64,000 nucleotides of DNA from CAXBNB01 sp049115735 (lineage in GTDB: Bacteria > Bacteroidota > Bacteroidia > Cytophagales > Cyclobacteriaceae): NCBI GenBank assembly GCA_049115735.1, contig JAGDZP010000001.1, forward strand, positions 1 to 64,000. Reading direction: 5' to 3'. The position numbers and the translations under genes were made by a program. Each line of letters opens with the position of its first letter. The stretch's first letter is position 1. Below, piece after piece: positions 35,726 to 44,437 of this stretch. Below the pieces are notes generated by a model. It searched no databases, had not been told where the DNA came from, and saw only the letters and a program-made list of their open reading frames with translations.

Positions 35726-37753
35726 CTAAGCGAGATACGCTTTCACTTTTTCGTACACTTGTGGGCCAGTGTACCCAAACTTCTCATCCAATACTCCGGC
35801 AGGTGCAGAGTAACCAAAGTGATCCAAGCCGATCACCAGCGAATCATATCCGACAATCGGACGCAAAGTTTCCGGTAGACCGGCAGTCAGACCCACTTTC
35901 GGTGTACCTGACGGAATCAATGATTCCTGGTATGAAGTGCTTTGAGTTCTAAACAATCCATCAGAAATAACTGATACAACTCTTACCTTCAGGTTATCTT
36001 CTTCCAGTAATTCTGCCGCAGCAATTAAAGTAGATACTTCCGAACCATTAGCCACTAGGACTACATCAGGGTCAGCAACATCTTTTACAGCATAGGCACC
36101 CTTTTCAGCATTCAAAGAGTCTTCATATCGGCTATTTCCTGTTGCAGGAACATCTTTGATGCCTTGTCGTGACAAGATGAGGCAAGATGGAGTTTTTGTG
36201 TTTTCCATCGCCATTTTCCAGGCTACTGAAGTTTCTAGCGCGTCAGCTGGTCTTAAAGCCAGTAAACTCATATCACCTGAGTGGTTTTTCAATTTCTCTA
36301 GCAATCTGATCTGAGCTTCCTGCTCCACAGGCTGATGGGTAGGGCCATCCTCACCAACACGGAATGCATCATGGGTCCATACAAACTTCACGGGTAGCTC
36401 CATCAAAGCTGACAGCCTTGCTGCTGGTTTCATATAGTCAGAGAATACAAAGAAAGTAGCCACAACAGGGATCACACCTCCGTGAAGTGCCATACCGTTT
36501 GCGATAGCGGCCATGGTAAATTCAGCAACACCGGCTTGCAAGAAAGCGCCTGAGAAATCATTCTTTTTGAACACAGTGGTTTTCTTCAAGAAACCATCCG
36601 TTTTATCACTATTCGATAAGTCTGCAGAAGAAACAATCATGTTTTCTACATTCTCTGCAAAGTGAGCAAGTACAGCGGAAGAAGCGGCTCTGGAAGCAAC
36701 TCCTTCTTTTTGGGCAATTGAACTATAGTCTATTTCCGGTGCTTCTCTACTAAAGAATTTTTCCAGCTTGGCTGCTAATTCTGGATTGGCAGCAGCCCAT
36801 GCTTGTTCTTCAGCTTTTTTCTGTGCGGCGTAGGCCTTTTTCTCATTTAGCTTTTGTGCATAAAGAGCTTGCACATCTTCAAAGATCTGAAACTGATTCT
36901 CAGCATCACCGCCAAGGTTTTCAATAGTTTTTGCCAGAGATGCTCCAGCATTTGTCAATGGCTGGCCGTGAGTTGAGCACTGGGCTTCAAAACTTTCACC
37001 TGTATCGGTTACAGCTCCTTTTCCCATGATCGTTTTACCAATGATAAGTGTTGGTTTTTCTGTTTCGGCCACAGCCGCATCCAATGCATTTCTGATCGCA
37101 TCATGATCGTGCCCATCAATGGTAGTCACGCTCCAGCCCCAGGCTTCATATTTTTTAGCAGTATCCTCATTGGTTACTTCAGAAGTGCTGGACGAAAGCT
37201 GAATATCATTGGAGTCGTAGAACATAACCAGATTACTCAATCCAAGGAACCCTGCTATTCGGCCGGCACCTTGAGATATTTCTTCCTGGATACCTCCATC
37301 AGAGATAAAGGTAAATGTTTTGTGAGCCATCCACTCTCCAAACCTTTCAACCAAAAACCTTTCTGCAATCGCGGCACCTAGCGCCATCACGTGCCCTTGC
37401 CCCAATGGGCCGGAAGTGTTTTCCACGCCTCTTGCCACATCTACTTCTGGGTGTCCTGGTGTGCAACTTCCCCATTGTCTGAAGTTAGCCAAGTCATCCA
37501 TGCTGTAGTGACCCTGCAGTGATAAAGCAGAATATAACATAGGGGACATGTGTCCTGGATCAAGGAAAAATCGATCCCTGTTTTTCCAGTTCATATCATT
37601 CGGATCATAGTTTAGATAGTCCGAATAAAGTATATGAATATAATCAGCTCCGCCCATAGGTCCGCCAGGGTGTCCTGATTTTGCTTTTTCTACCATGGCA
37701 GCTGATAAGATTCTGATATTGTCAGCGGCTTGAAGGTCGATACTCTTTTTCAT
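35726..37753 (-). CDS. tkt: Transketolase
   Basis: This 675-residue cytosolic enzyme uses thiamine diphosphate to move two-carbon ketol units between sugar phosphates in the pentose-phosphate pathway. The N-terminal TPP domain contains AKSGHPGGPMGGADY, WGSCTPGHPEVD, the GPLGQGHVMALGAAIAE loop and FISDGGIQEEISQ (the GDG-type site, here DGG). The Pyr domain contains FLQAGVAEFTMAAIANGMAL, with the catalytic Glu, and WTHDAFRVGEDGPTHQPVEQ. The length is full. It appears to be a stand-alone housekeeping gene. Confidence 0.96.
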   Translation of the reverse strand: MKKSIDLQAADNIRILSAAMVEKAKSGHPGGPMGGADYIHILYSDYLNYDPNDMNWKNRDRFFLDPGHMSPMLYSALSLQGHYSMDDLANFRQWGSCTPGHPEVDVARGVENTSGPLGQGHVMALGAAIAERFLVERFGEWMAHKTFTFISDGGIQEEISQGAGRIAGFLGLSNLVMFYDSNDIQLSSSTSEVTNEDTAKKYEAWGWSVTTIDGHDHDAIRNALDAAVAETEKPTLIIGKTIMGKGAVTDTGESFEAQCSTHGQPLTNAGASLAKTIENLGGDAENQFQIFEDVQALYAQKLNEKKAYAAQKKAEEQAWAAANPELAAKLEKFFSREAPEIDYSSIAQKEGVASRAASSAVLAHFAENVENMIVSSADLSNSDKTDGFLKKTTVFKKNDFSGAFLQAGVAEFTMAAIANGMALHGGVIPVVATFFVFSDYMKPAARLSALMELPVKFVWTHDAFRVGEDGPTHQPVEQEAQIRLLEKLKNHSGDMSLLALRPADALETSVAWKMAMENTKTPSCLILSRQGIKDVPATGNSRYEDSLNAEKGAYAVKDVADPDVVLVANGSEVSTLIAAAELLEEDNLKVRVVSVISDGLFRTQSTSYQESLIPSGTPKVGLTAGLPETLRPIVGYDSLVIGLDHFGYSAPAGVLDEKFGYTGPQVYEKVKAYLA

Positions 37754-38025
37754 AGGTCTAGTTAGATGTATTTAATTTTTATTTCCAGTAAAATTTCAAT
37801 TGTCGGTTGAAAATGCATGGTCTTCCAATTGAGAAAAATCAATAGGAATGAAGAGTTTTCAAAGCGACTTAATGTTAATAATCTTAAGGAAGGAATCAAT
37901 TGAATAAAGCTTGCAAAACTCACAATCTAAATTCAAGGCGAAGGTAGTATCTTTTGTGTTTATTCAAAAAACGTCAATCAACAATTTGATGTGAGGGCAA
38001 GTGAAAAGATCAAAATGGCAAATGC

Positions 38026-38781
38026 CTACTTGATTTTGTGGAACATATATTGTCCTAGCTTTCTCAAAGGCTTCAACCAAAGAATTAGTGAATTCCCCTT
38101 TAATCCATTATTCTTCCAGGCTAATACATCTTCCCGGTGCACGGCCAATTTTTTGGGTAAGCTACCATTGCTGGCTCCACCGGTTCTCATTTTCACCAAA
38201 ATTTTTGGGATGTAGTTGGACGATATCTTATGCGTATAAAACAACCTCAAAATCAAATCGTAATCACCGGCTATTTTGTATGAGTCGTTATACAGTCCAT
38301 ATTTATCATACACAGATTTCCTTATGAATAGCGCAGGGTGGGGGATAGTCCAACCTCTTTGGAATTTTTTTTGATCGATTGTTCCGGTTTTCCAATACCT
38401 AACAATTTTGCTTGTGTTTTCAGGCTTGATATATACAAGGTCTCCATAGGCAGCTTCCGTACCATTTTCAAATGCATTTACAACATTTTCTATCACCTGG
38501 TCGCTGGCATAAAAGTCATCCGAATTAAGGATGGCCACTATTTCTCCTGTACAATGCTTGATGCCCTTGTTGATGGCGTCATATATGCCTTTGTCTGGGC
38601 CATTTAATAAGATAGAATCCTCTCCGTAATGCGACTGAATAATGTCTACAGTGTTATCCTGTGATCCACCATCACAAAAGATATGTTCGATCTCTTTGTG
38701 AGTTTGTGATTTGACACTTTTAATCGTATCATCAATGGTTTTCCCACTGTCTTTGCATACGGTGATAACTGAAACGATCAT
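38026..38781 (-). CDS. GT2 glycosyltransferase (WcaA-like)
   Basis: This 251-residue soluble transferase has VSVITVCKDSGKTIDDTIKS, FCDGGSQDNT, NGPDKGIYDAINKGI and the metal-binding AILNSDDFYA. The PDKGIYDAMNKG-type motif is typical of the subgroup found in colanic-acid and capsule loci. It faces away from the polysaccharide locus that begins 390 nt to its right but is probably functionally related to it. Donor and acceptor unknown. Confidence 0.88.
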   Translation of the reverse strand: MIVSVITVCKDSGKTIDDTIKSVKSQTHKEIEHIFCDGGSQDNTVDIIQSHYGEDSILLNGPDKGIYDAINKGIKHCTGEIVAILNSDDFYASDQVIENVVNAFENGTEAAYGDLVYIKPENTSKIVRYWKTGTIDQKKFQRGWTIPHPALFIRKSVYDKYGLYNDSYKIAGDYDLILRLFYTHKISSNYIPKILVKMRTGGASNGSLPKKLAVHREDVLAWKNNGLKGNSLILWLKPLRKLGQYMFHKIK

Positions 38782-39170
38782 TTGTTGATGAGATCCACTA
38801 GCTTATAATTGTTCTACTCAATTATTTCTGGTAGAATATCAACGTCTTGAATTACTCTATTCTTGTAGAAATTATGAGTTTAGTTGTCGAAGTTAAGGCA
38901 TTCTGATTTTTTTCATCAGCTTTTTTTCGATAAAGAGTTGTAAATATCTATGTAGGCACAGTACTTTCCATCCCTGTCAAATCCGGTTACCTTAGGCTCA
39001 TTTTCTGCAATACCCTAAAGTCATCCAAATGTTAAGAATTTAGAAATTACCAATAATGATTATGAATATTTTTGGATTATTGTTAATATTGAGTAATTAA
39101 ACTACTCAATCATTGCTTATTCTGGTGTGATTGAGGTGGCGAAGCTGGGTATAAGCCTAGCTAAGATGTC
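38782..39170. promoter_or_regulatory. Divergent control region of the polysaccharide locus
   Basis: No gene is visible in this 389-nt stretch between a minus-strand GT2 and the first locus gene. It holds a match to the Bacteroidota -7 element TAnnTTTG (TATTTTTG, 39067-39074). Just downstream is the inverted repeat ATTGAGTA/TACTCAAT (39088-39095 and 39103-39110, 7-nt loop). If that promoter is used, the hairpin would lie at the very start of the long leader. UpxY-type antiterminators act on such leaders. The promoter call is weak, as no clear -33 element was seen. Confidence 0.4.
39088..39110 (+). repeat. 8-bp inverted repeat in the locus leader
   Basis: ATTGAGTA and TACTCAAT are perfect reverse complements around ATTAAAC, 61 nt before the first locus gene. 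It could be an operator for the wHTH regulator or an RNA hairpin near the transcript start. Confidence 0.5.
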
Positions 39171-39698
39171 ATGATAAATACGCTAATTACTTCCAAAACA
39201 CGCATTAAACTTCTCTTGAAGTTTTTCCTCAATCCGGATAACTCTGCCTACCTAAGAGGCCTGGAATCAGAATTCAATGAGTCATCCAATGCCATTAGAC
39301 TGGAGTTGAATAGGTTGGAAGAGGCTAACATGTTGAATACGGAGCAGGTTGGGAATAGGAAGTTGTTTCGGGTAAATCAGAAACATCCACTCTTTGGGGA
39401 TATAAAAAACATAGTATCCAAATACTTCGGGTTAGATGTGGTTATAGATCATATCATCCAAAAGATTGGGAATCTGAAGACTGTTTATCTAACTGGTGAT
39501 ATTGCCAAGGGGATGGATGCAAAAATCATCGATCTCATTTTGGTAGGTACGATTGATCAGCCTTACCTCATAGAGCTAATAGAAAAAGCTGAGAAGCTCA
39601 TACACAGAAAGGTCAGGTATATTATTTATTCTGAGAAGGAGTTTGAATCTGTAGATGTATCCAATAATGGCACTTATTTATTGATCTGGCAGAAGTAG
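39171..39698 (+). CDS. Winged-helix regulator with degenerate nucleotidyltransferase-fold domain
   Basis: This 175-residue protein has two parts. Residues about 1-75 form an ArsR-like winged helix (TRIKLLLKFFLNPDNSAYLRGLESEF, then NAIRLELNRLEEANML, then wing). Residues about 95-165 resemble a minimal nucleotidyltransferase domain, where the catalytic GSxxxG...DxD is replaced by TGDIAKGMDAKIIDLILVG. It keeps the fold signature but probably lacks catalysis. The stop is directly followed by the UpxY start codon, so the two are co-translated. The pair is a plausible regulatory head for the locus: DNA-binding control of initiation plus antitermination. Confidence 0.8.
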   Translation: MINTLITSKTRIKLLLKFFLNPDNSAYLRGLESEFNESSNAIRLELNRLEEANMLNTEQVGNRKLFRVNQKHPLFGDIKNIVSKYFGLDVVIDHIIQKIGNLKTVYLTGDIAKGMDAKIIDLILVGTIDQPYLIELIEKAEKLIHRKVRYIIYSEKEFESVDVSNNGTYLLIWQK

Positions 39699-40184
39699 AT
39701 GGCGGAGAATACAGATAAAAGGTGGCTGGTGTTGTACACCAAGCCAAGAAATGAAAAGAAAGTTACAGAACGACTTTCCAAAAAAGGGTTTGAAATCTAC
39801 TGTCCATTGGTTAAAACCCTCAGACAATGGAGTGATCGTAAGAAAAAGGTGGAAGTGCCATTGTTTTCGTCCTATGTTTTTATCCGTGTGGATGAAAAAG
39901 AAAGGCCCTTGGCTTTGCACGATCCTGGCGTCATGAACTACGTGTTTTGGCTTGGAAAACCAGCTGTAGTTCGAGATAGTGAAATAGATGCCTTCCGGCA
40001 AATTGTAGAAAACGGTGAAGAAGTAGTAGTAGAAAGCTCAAGGCTTGAAAAAGGAAGCAAGGTAGAAATAGAAGAAGGTCCCTTCAAAGGAATGACAGGG
40101 ATAGTAGATAAGTTAAACCCTCAATATTTCACCCTCTACATAGAGCAACTGGATTGTAAGGTGAGTTTTCAGTATACTCGATGA
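39699..40184 (+). CDS. UpxY/NusG-like transcription antiterminator
   Basis: This 161-residue protein has an N-terminal NGN domain (KRWLVLYTKPRNEKKVTERL, then SSYVFIRVDEKER, then VMNYVFWLGKPAVVRDSEI). A C-terminal KOW domain follows (VEIEEGPFKGMTGIVDKL). Proteins of this type are the first or second gene of Bacteroidota capsule and exopolysaccharide operons and keep RNA polymerase elongating through the long locus. It overlaps the epimerase gene by four bases (ATGA). Confidence 0.93.
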   Translation: MAENTDKRWLVLYTKPRNEKKVTERLSKKGFEIYCPLVKTLRQWSDRKKKVEVPLFSSYVFIRVDEKERPLALHDPGVMNYVFWLGKPAVVRDSEIDAFRQIVENGEEVVVESSRLEKGSKVEIEEGPFKGMTGIVDKLNPQYFTLYIEQLDCKVSFQYTR

Positions 40185-41215
40185 AAGTTAAGAAAGTCAT
40201 AGTTACAGGAGCCGCTGGTTTTATAGGCTTTCATCTTTGCAAACGATTGTTAGAAGAAGGATTTGTGGTTGTTGGGATCGATAGTCTTAATGATTACTAT
40301 GATGTGCAGCTTAAACTTGATCGGTTAGATCAAATACGACATGAACCAAACTTTACATTTGCTCCAATAAATATTACTGATAAGCCTAAGCTGGATGAAC
40401 TGTTCAAAAAATTCGAATTCGATTATGTAATTAACCTTGCAGCACAAGCAGGTGTAAGACACAGCATAGACAAGCCTTATGAATATATAGATTCCAATTT
40501 AATAGGATTTATCAACATATTAGAGGCCTGTAGAAATAATTCAGTGGAGCATTTGATTTTTGCTTCATCAAGCTCAGTTTATGGGGCAAATAAAAAAGTG
40601 CCTTTTGAAGAATCGGATCATACTGATCACCCAGTTTCGCTTTATGCGGCTACCAAAAAATCCAACGAAATGATGGCGCATGCCTATTCGGCACTTTACA
40701 ATATTCCATGTACAGGATTGAGGTTTTTCACCGTTTATGGACCATGGGGTAGACCTGATATGGCTTACTTTAAATTTGCCAAATCCATTATGAATAATGA
40801 ACCGATCAAGGTATTCAATAATGGCGAAATGAGCCGAGATTTCACCTATATTGATGATATTGTTCAAGGGATATCCAGGTTGCTGAGTGTAGTACCACGT
40901 ACAGCAAGGAATGAAGAAACAGGCCCACAGGAAAGTTTCGAGGCACCTTACGCTATATGTAATATTGGTAACAATAGTCCAGTGAAGCTAATGGATTTCA
41001 TTTCAATGCTAGAAAAACATATTGGAGTTAAGGCGATCAAAGAATTTCAACCCATGCAGCAGGGAGATGTAAAAGAAACATACGCCAGCATAAATAAGCT
41101 TAACACTCTAGCTGGTTTCTCACCATCTACATCTCTGGATGAAGGATTAGAGAAATTTGTAGCTTGGTTCAAGAGTTATAATACACTTGAGGCCAGCGAA
41201 TCGATTCAAAGATGA
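40181..41215 (+). CDS. UDP-glucuronate 4-epimerase-like SDR (UDP-sugar epimerase)
   Basis: This 344-residue extended short-chain dehydrogenase has the NAD motif GAAGFIGFHLCKRL at the N-terminus, followed by DSLNDYYDVQLKLDRL, a stretch typical of UDP-glucuronate 4-epimerases. The catalytic S-S-S and Y-x-x-x-K are in FASSSSVYG and YAATKKSNEMM. It would convert UDP-GlcA to UDP-GalA for the polymer, adding acidic sugar units. Other UDP-hexose epimerase activities cannot be excluded. Confidence 0.87.
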   Translation: MKVKKVIVTGAAGFIGFHLCKRLLEEGFVVVGIDSLNDYYDVQLKLDRLDQIRHEPNFTFAPINITDKPKLDELFKKFEFDYVINLAAQAGVRHSIDKPYEYIDSNLIGFINILEACRNNSVEHLIFASSSSVYGANKKVPFEESDHTDHPVSLYAATKKSNEMMAHAYSALYNIPCTGLRFFTVYGPWGRPDMAYFKFAKSIMNNEPIKVFNNGEMSRDFTYIDDIVQGISRLLSVVPRTARNEETGPQESFEAPYAICNIGNNSPVKLMDFISMLEKHIGVKAIKEFQPMQQGDVKETYASINKLNTLAGFSPSTSLDEGLEKFVAWFKSYNTLEASESIQR

Positions 41216-41225
41216 TTAAAAATTA

Positions 41226-42080
41226 ATGAATCAATCCAACAAAATAACGATTTACTCAGCTGAAAAAAGGGGCCAATCTATTTTTAGAATCTTCAAGGAA
41301 ATGATTAGTGAGCTTCCCGAAGCGCATGAACTTGGTCAAAGACTTTTCAAAAGGAACATAAAGGCCTTATATCGTCAATCTCTACTTGGATTCTTTTGGG
41401 CTTTGATACCACCGCTTGTTACAGCAGGTGTTTGGATTTTATTACGCAGCAACAATGTCGCAAACTTTGGAGAGACAAATGTGCCTTACCCTGTATTCAT
41501 AATTACAGGAACTTTACTCTGGCAAATATTTTCCGAATCAATTACAACACCCTTAACAAGTGTAAACACCAATAAGAGTATTCTTGTCAAAATTAATATT
41601 CCTCGTGAAGGGCTGCTACTATCAGGAATATATACTTTGATATTTAACCTGTCTATCAAAACAGCAATTCTAGTCATCATATATTTTTATTTTGAGCAGG
41701 CATTGACATGGTCAGTTTTGATGGTTCCTGTTGGTATTATCGCGATAGTTATTTGTGGTTTTTCACTAGGATTATTAATTGTACCTATTGGAATGCTATA
41801 TACAGATATAGGCAGAGGAGTTACCCTCATATTACCATTTTTGATGTATCTCACACCTGTAATCTACCCAATGAAAACAGAAGGACTCTTTGGTTTATTC
41901 ATGAAAGCCAACCCGATGGCTTCACTGCTTACCGAAACTAGAAACTGGCTAACATCAAAGCCTATCTATGATTTGAACATGTTCATTTATTACACAGGGT
42001 TCTTTTTTCTCATTCTTATTGTTGGTTTAGTAATTTATAGGATATCCATGCCAATGATTATTGAGAGGATAGGATCTTAG
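41226..42080 (+). CDS. wzm: ABC-2 type polysaccharide exporter permease (Wzm)
   Basis: This 284-residue inner-membrane protein has six predicted helices. A cytoplasmic N-terminal gate helix region (HELGQRLFKRNIKALYRQSLLGFFWALIPP) is typical of Wzm/KpsM-type permeases. NPMASLLTETRNWL near the C-terminus is another conserved piece. It pairs with the Wzt ATPase downstream to export a lipid-linked polysaccharide. The partner normally follows directly, but here a four-helix-bundle gene lies between them. Confidence 0.9.
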   Translation: MNQSNKITIYSAEKRGQSIFRIFKEMISELPEAHELGQRLFKRNIKALYRQSLLGFFWALIPPLVTAGVWILLRSNNVANFGETNVPYPVFIITGTLLWQIFSESITTPLTSVNTNKSILVKINIPREGLLLSGIYTLIFNLSIKTAILVIIYFYFEQALTWSVLMVPVGIIAIVICGFSLGLLIVPIGMLYTDIGRGVTLILPFLMYLTPVIYPMKTEGLFGLFMKANPMASLLTETRNWLTSKPIYDLNMFIYYTGFFFLILIVGLVIYRISMPMIIERIGS

Positions 42081-42140
42081 AAATGGTTTATTTGTGAAGA
42101 TTGTTTATTCGTTTAGTTGCATGCCTCTTGATAGTCCAAG

Positions 42141-42158
42141 TCGAATCAACAAACCAAC
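42141..42158 (+). repeat. Left copy of 18-bp direct repeat flanking the four-helix-bundle gene
   Basis: TCGAATCAACAAACCAAC. It matches the right copy at 42634-42651 with one difference. The AATCAAC heptamer recurs around both. Confidence 0.7.
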
Positions 42159-42261
42159 GACTTTCCAACTAAACTTTTACAGATAATTGGTTTATTCGTG
42201 GATTGAATAACAGTATGGGTTTCAAATCAACCTCTGCAAATCCCTAAATCAACAAACTTGC

Positions 42262-42633
42262 ATGTATACCTACTCTTTTGAAAAACTAGAAGTTTGGCAA
42301 CTTGCAAGGCAACTCGTTAAGGACATTTATATCCTGACCAAAGACTTTCCTTCTGAAGAAAAATTTTCACTTACGTCTCAGATCAGAAGATCTGCACTTT
42401 CAATTAGTGCTAATATCGCCGAAGGAACATCCAGAGGAACTTCAAAGGATCAGGCTCATTTTACTCAAATGGCATATTCTAGTTTGATGGAGTTGCTTAA
42501 CCACTTAATTGTTTCAACGGATTTAGGTTACTTGACTCAAAATGCGCTTGATATAATAAGACCTCAAATAGAACTATTGTCAAACAAACTCAACGCCTTT
42601 CATAAGTTCCAAAAGAACAGAAATACGAAATAA
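42262..42633 (+). CDS. Four-helix-bundle protein (S23/IVP, 23S rRNA intervening-sequence family)
   Basis: This 123-residue protein has FEKLEVWQLARQLVKDIYILT, FSLTSQIRRSALSISANIAEG and ELLNHLIVSTDLGYLT, the complete signature of the S23 family. These small proteins were first seen in the intervening sequences of 23S rRNA genes and also occur at many unrelated chromosomal sites. They form pentameric helical bundles with uncertain function. Here the gene sits between wzm and wzt and is flanked by near-identical 18-bp direct repeats, suggesting insertion into a pre-existing ABC operon. Confidence 0.93.
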   Translation: MYTYSFEKLEVWQLARQLVKDIYILTKDFPSEEKFSLTSQIRRSALSISANIAEGTSRGTSKDQAHFTQMAYSSLMELLNHLIVSTDLGYLTQNALDIIRPQIELLSNKLNAFHKFQKNRNTK

Positions 42634-42651
42634 TCGAATCAACAAATCAAC
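42634..42651 (+). repeat. Right copy of 18-bp direct repeat flanking the four-helix-bundle gene
   Basis: TCGAATCAACAAATCAAC. It starts directly after the S23 stop codon. Further AAATCAAC copies follow up to 42670. Confidence 0.7.
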
Positions 42652-42686
42652 ATATAAACAAATCAACAACTCCCGAAGCGGAGGTA

Positions 42687-43865
42687 TTGGTGCGGGTCGA
42701 GGGAGTCTCTAAGAAATTCTGCAAAGACCTCAAACGCTCCTTGTGGTATGGCATTCAGGACATCACTTCTGAACTATTTGGTCTAAAGAAAAATGAAGGC
42801 CTACGTAGGGACGAATTCTGGGCAGTGAATGAAGTAAGCTTTGAGCTAAAGAGAGGAGAGTGCCTGGGGCTCATAGGACATAATGGTGCAGGAAAAAGCA
42901 CTTTACTTAAAATGCTGAATGGCCTTATCAAACCTGATAAAGGTTCGATAATGATGAAAGGCCGGATAGGTGCTTTGATAGAACTGGGAGCGGGTTTCAA
43001 TCCTATACTCACAGGAAGAGAAAATGTGTTTAATAATGGAGCGGTTCTGGGTTTTACCCAGGAAGAAATAGCGAAAAAATATAAGGCAATAGTAGAATTT
43101 GCTGAGCTAGAGGAGTTTATGGATACTCCAGTGCAAAATTACAGCTCTGGCATGAAAGTCAGATTAGGCTTTGCAGTAGCTGCTCAAATGGAGCCGGATG
43201 TGTTGATTATTGATGAGGTGCTGGCAGTTGGGGATCTTGGTTTTAGAATAAAATGTTTGAATGAAATTCAACGTATATTATCACGATCATCAGTAATATT
43301 TGTATCACACTCAATGCCACATGTCGGTCATTTGTGCACTCATTGTCTCTTACTAAAAAGTGGGGAAATTAGTTGCTTTTCTAATACAGTCTCAGATGTA
43401 ATAGATTTATATCAAAGTCAATTTTCATCTGTAAATTCAAGTATATCTGGGTCCGGGGATGTAGCACTAAAGGACTTTAAAATAATGGGAGTTAATTCAG
43501 GAATTGAACCATCCGTCAACCTAGGCGACTTTTTGAATTTTCAAGTGATCTTGTTTAGTGAAAATTTTATTGACGTACTTTATGCTCGATTAATAATACG
43601 GAACATCGATCAGAGAGCTGTATCTCATATAATTACTAAAGATTATAATTCTTTTCAATTACCAAGTGTACTAGGTGAAGTGAAATTGAAAATTGAATCA
43701 TATAAGGTGCTACTTTCTTCAGGAAGGTATTATATTTCAGTTTATCTATATGATAAGATGAATAAAGTTTTATGCAGGGTAGATAATGTGGCTTCTATTT
43801 ATGTAAAGCATAGTATTTCATCTGGGGCAGATTCTTTTCAAACAGCCAAATGGGAACTTAAATGA
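42687..43865 (+). CDS. wzt: ABC polysaccharide exporter ATPase (Wzt)
   Basis: This 392-residue protein has an N-terminal ATPase domain with Walker A GHNGAGKST, the signature YSSGMKVRLGFAVAA, Walker B VLIIDEVLAVGD and the H-switch VSHS. A C-terminal domain of about 140 residues (about 250-392) corresponds to Wzt_C, which in several systems recognises the terminal modification of the glycan. No ATG exists upstream in frame. A TTG is given as start, but homology would also include the preceding codons (PEAEVL), so the beginning may have been disturbed by the adjacent repeat/S23 insertion. Confidence 0.9.
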   Translation: MVRVEGVSKKFCKDLKRSLWYGIQDITSELFGLKKNEGLRRDEFWAVNEVSFELKRGECLGLIGHNGAGKSTLLKMLNGLIKPDKGSIMMKGRIGALIELGAGFNPILTGRENVFNNGAVLGFTQEEIAKKYKAIVEFAELEEFMDTPVQNYSSGMKVRLGFAVAAQMEPDVLIIDEVLAVGDLGFRIKCLNEIQRILSRSSVIFVSHSMPHVGHLCTHCLLLKSGEISCFSNTVSDVIDLYQSQFSSVNSSISGSGDVALKDFKIMGVNSGIEPSVNLGDFLNFQVILFSENFIDVLYARLIIRNIDQRAVSHIITKDYNSFQLPSVLGEVKLKIESYKVLLSSGRYYISVYLYDKMNKVLCRVDNVASIYVKHSISSGADSFQTAKWELK

Positions 43866-44099
43866 ATGTGAATTGAAGCAAAATTTGAATGGCTTCAGAA
43901 TTGGAATTATTCATAAAGAATATATACCAACTTAAGTTTTAATTAGTAATAGATGACGGAATTAAACTATAAGCTTAAGAATGTTGGTTTCATAAAATAA
44001 CGATTAGACCTATAGATATGCAAGATAAAGTTTAGGTAATCGTACCATAAATAAGAAATACAATTGTGAAATGTCAGATAAAATATAATACTTGACCCT

Positions 44100-44414
44100 A
44101 TGAAAATTTATGTAGATATTGATGATACAATATGCTTCTATGAAGATGGATTAGATAAATTTTCTAGAAAAAGGGATTATAAAAAAGCAATCCCTAGTCC
44201 TACTAACATTAAAAAGATTAATGGATTGTATGACCAAGGACACACCATAATTTACTGGACTGCAAGAGGAACCGTAACAGGTATTGATTGGTTTGATGTT
44301 ACCAAGGAGCAACTGGATACTTGGGGCTGCAAATTTCACGAACTAAATGTAGGTGAAAAACCAGCATACGACTTACTAATATGTGATAAGACTAAACGAA
44401 TTGAAGAAGTCTAA
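44100..44414 (+). CDS. Small HAD-family phosphatase (capsule biosynthesis type)
   Basis: This 104-residue protein has the HAD nucleophile motif VDIDDTIC at the start, the second motif in IIYWTARG and a C-terminal acidic region (LLICDKTKRI). Such short HAD proteins without a cap occur in capsule loci and are thought to dephosphorylate a sugar phosphate intermediate. It opens a tightly packed block with a cytidylyltransferase-like gene, an aldolase and an SDR, where removal of a phosphate from a sugar acid would be a natural step. Confidence 0.82.
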   Translation: MKIYVDIDDTICFYEDGLDKFSRKRDYKKAIPSPTNIKKINGLYDQGHTIIYWTARGTVTGIDWFDVTKEQLDTWGCKFHELNVGEKPAYDLLICDKTKRIEEV

Positions 44415-44437
44415 CAATATATTTTTCTTTAGAATAG

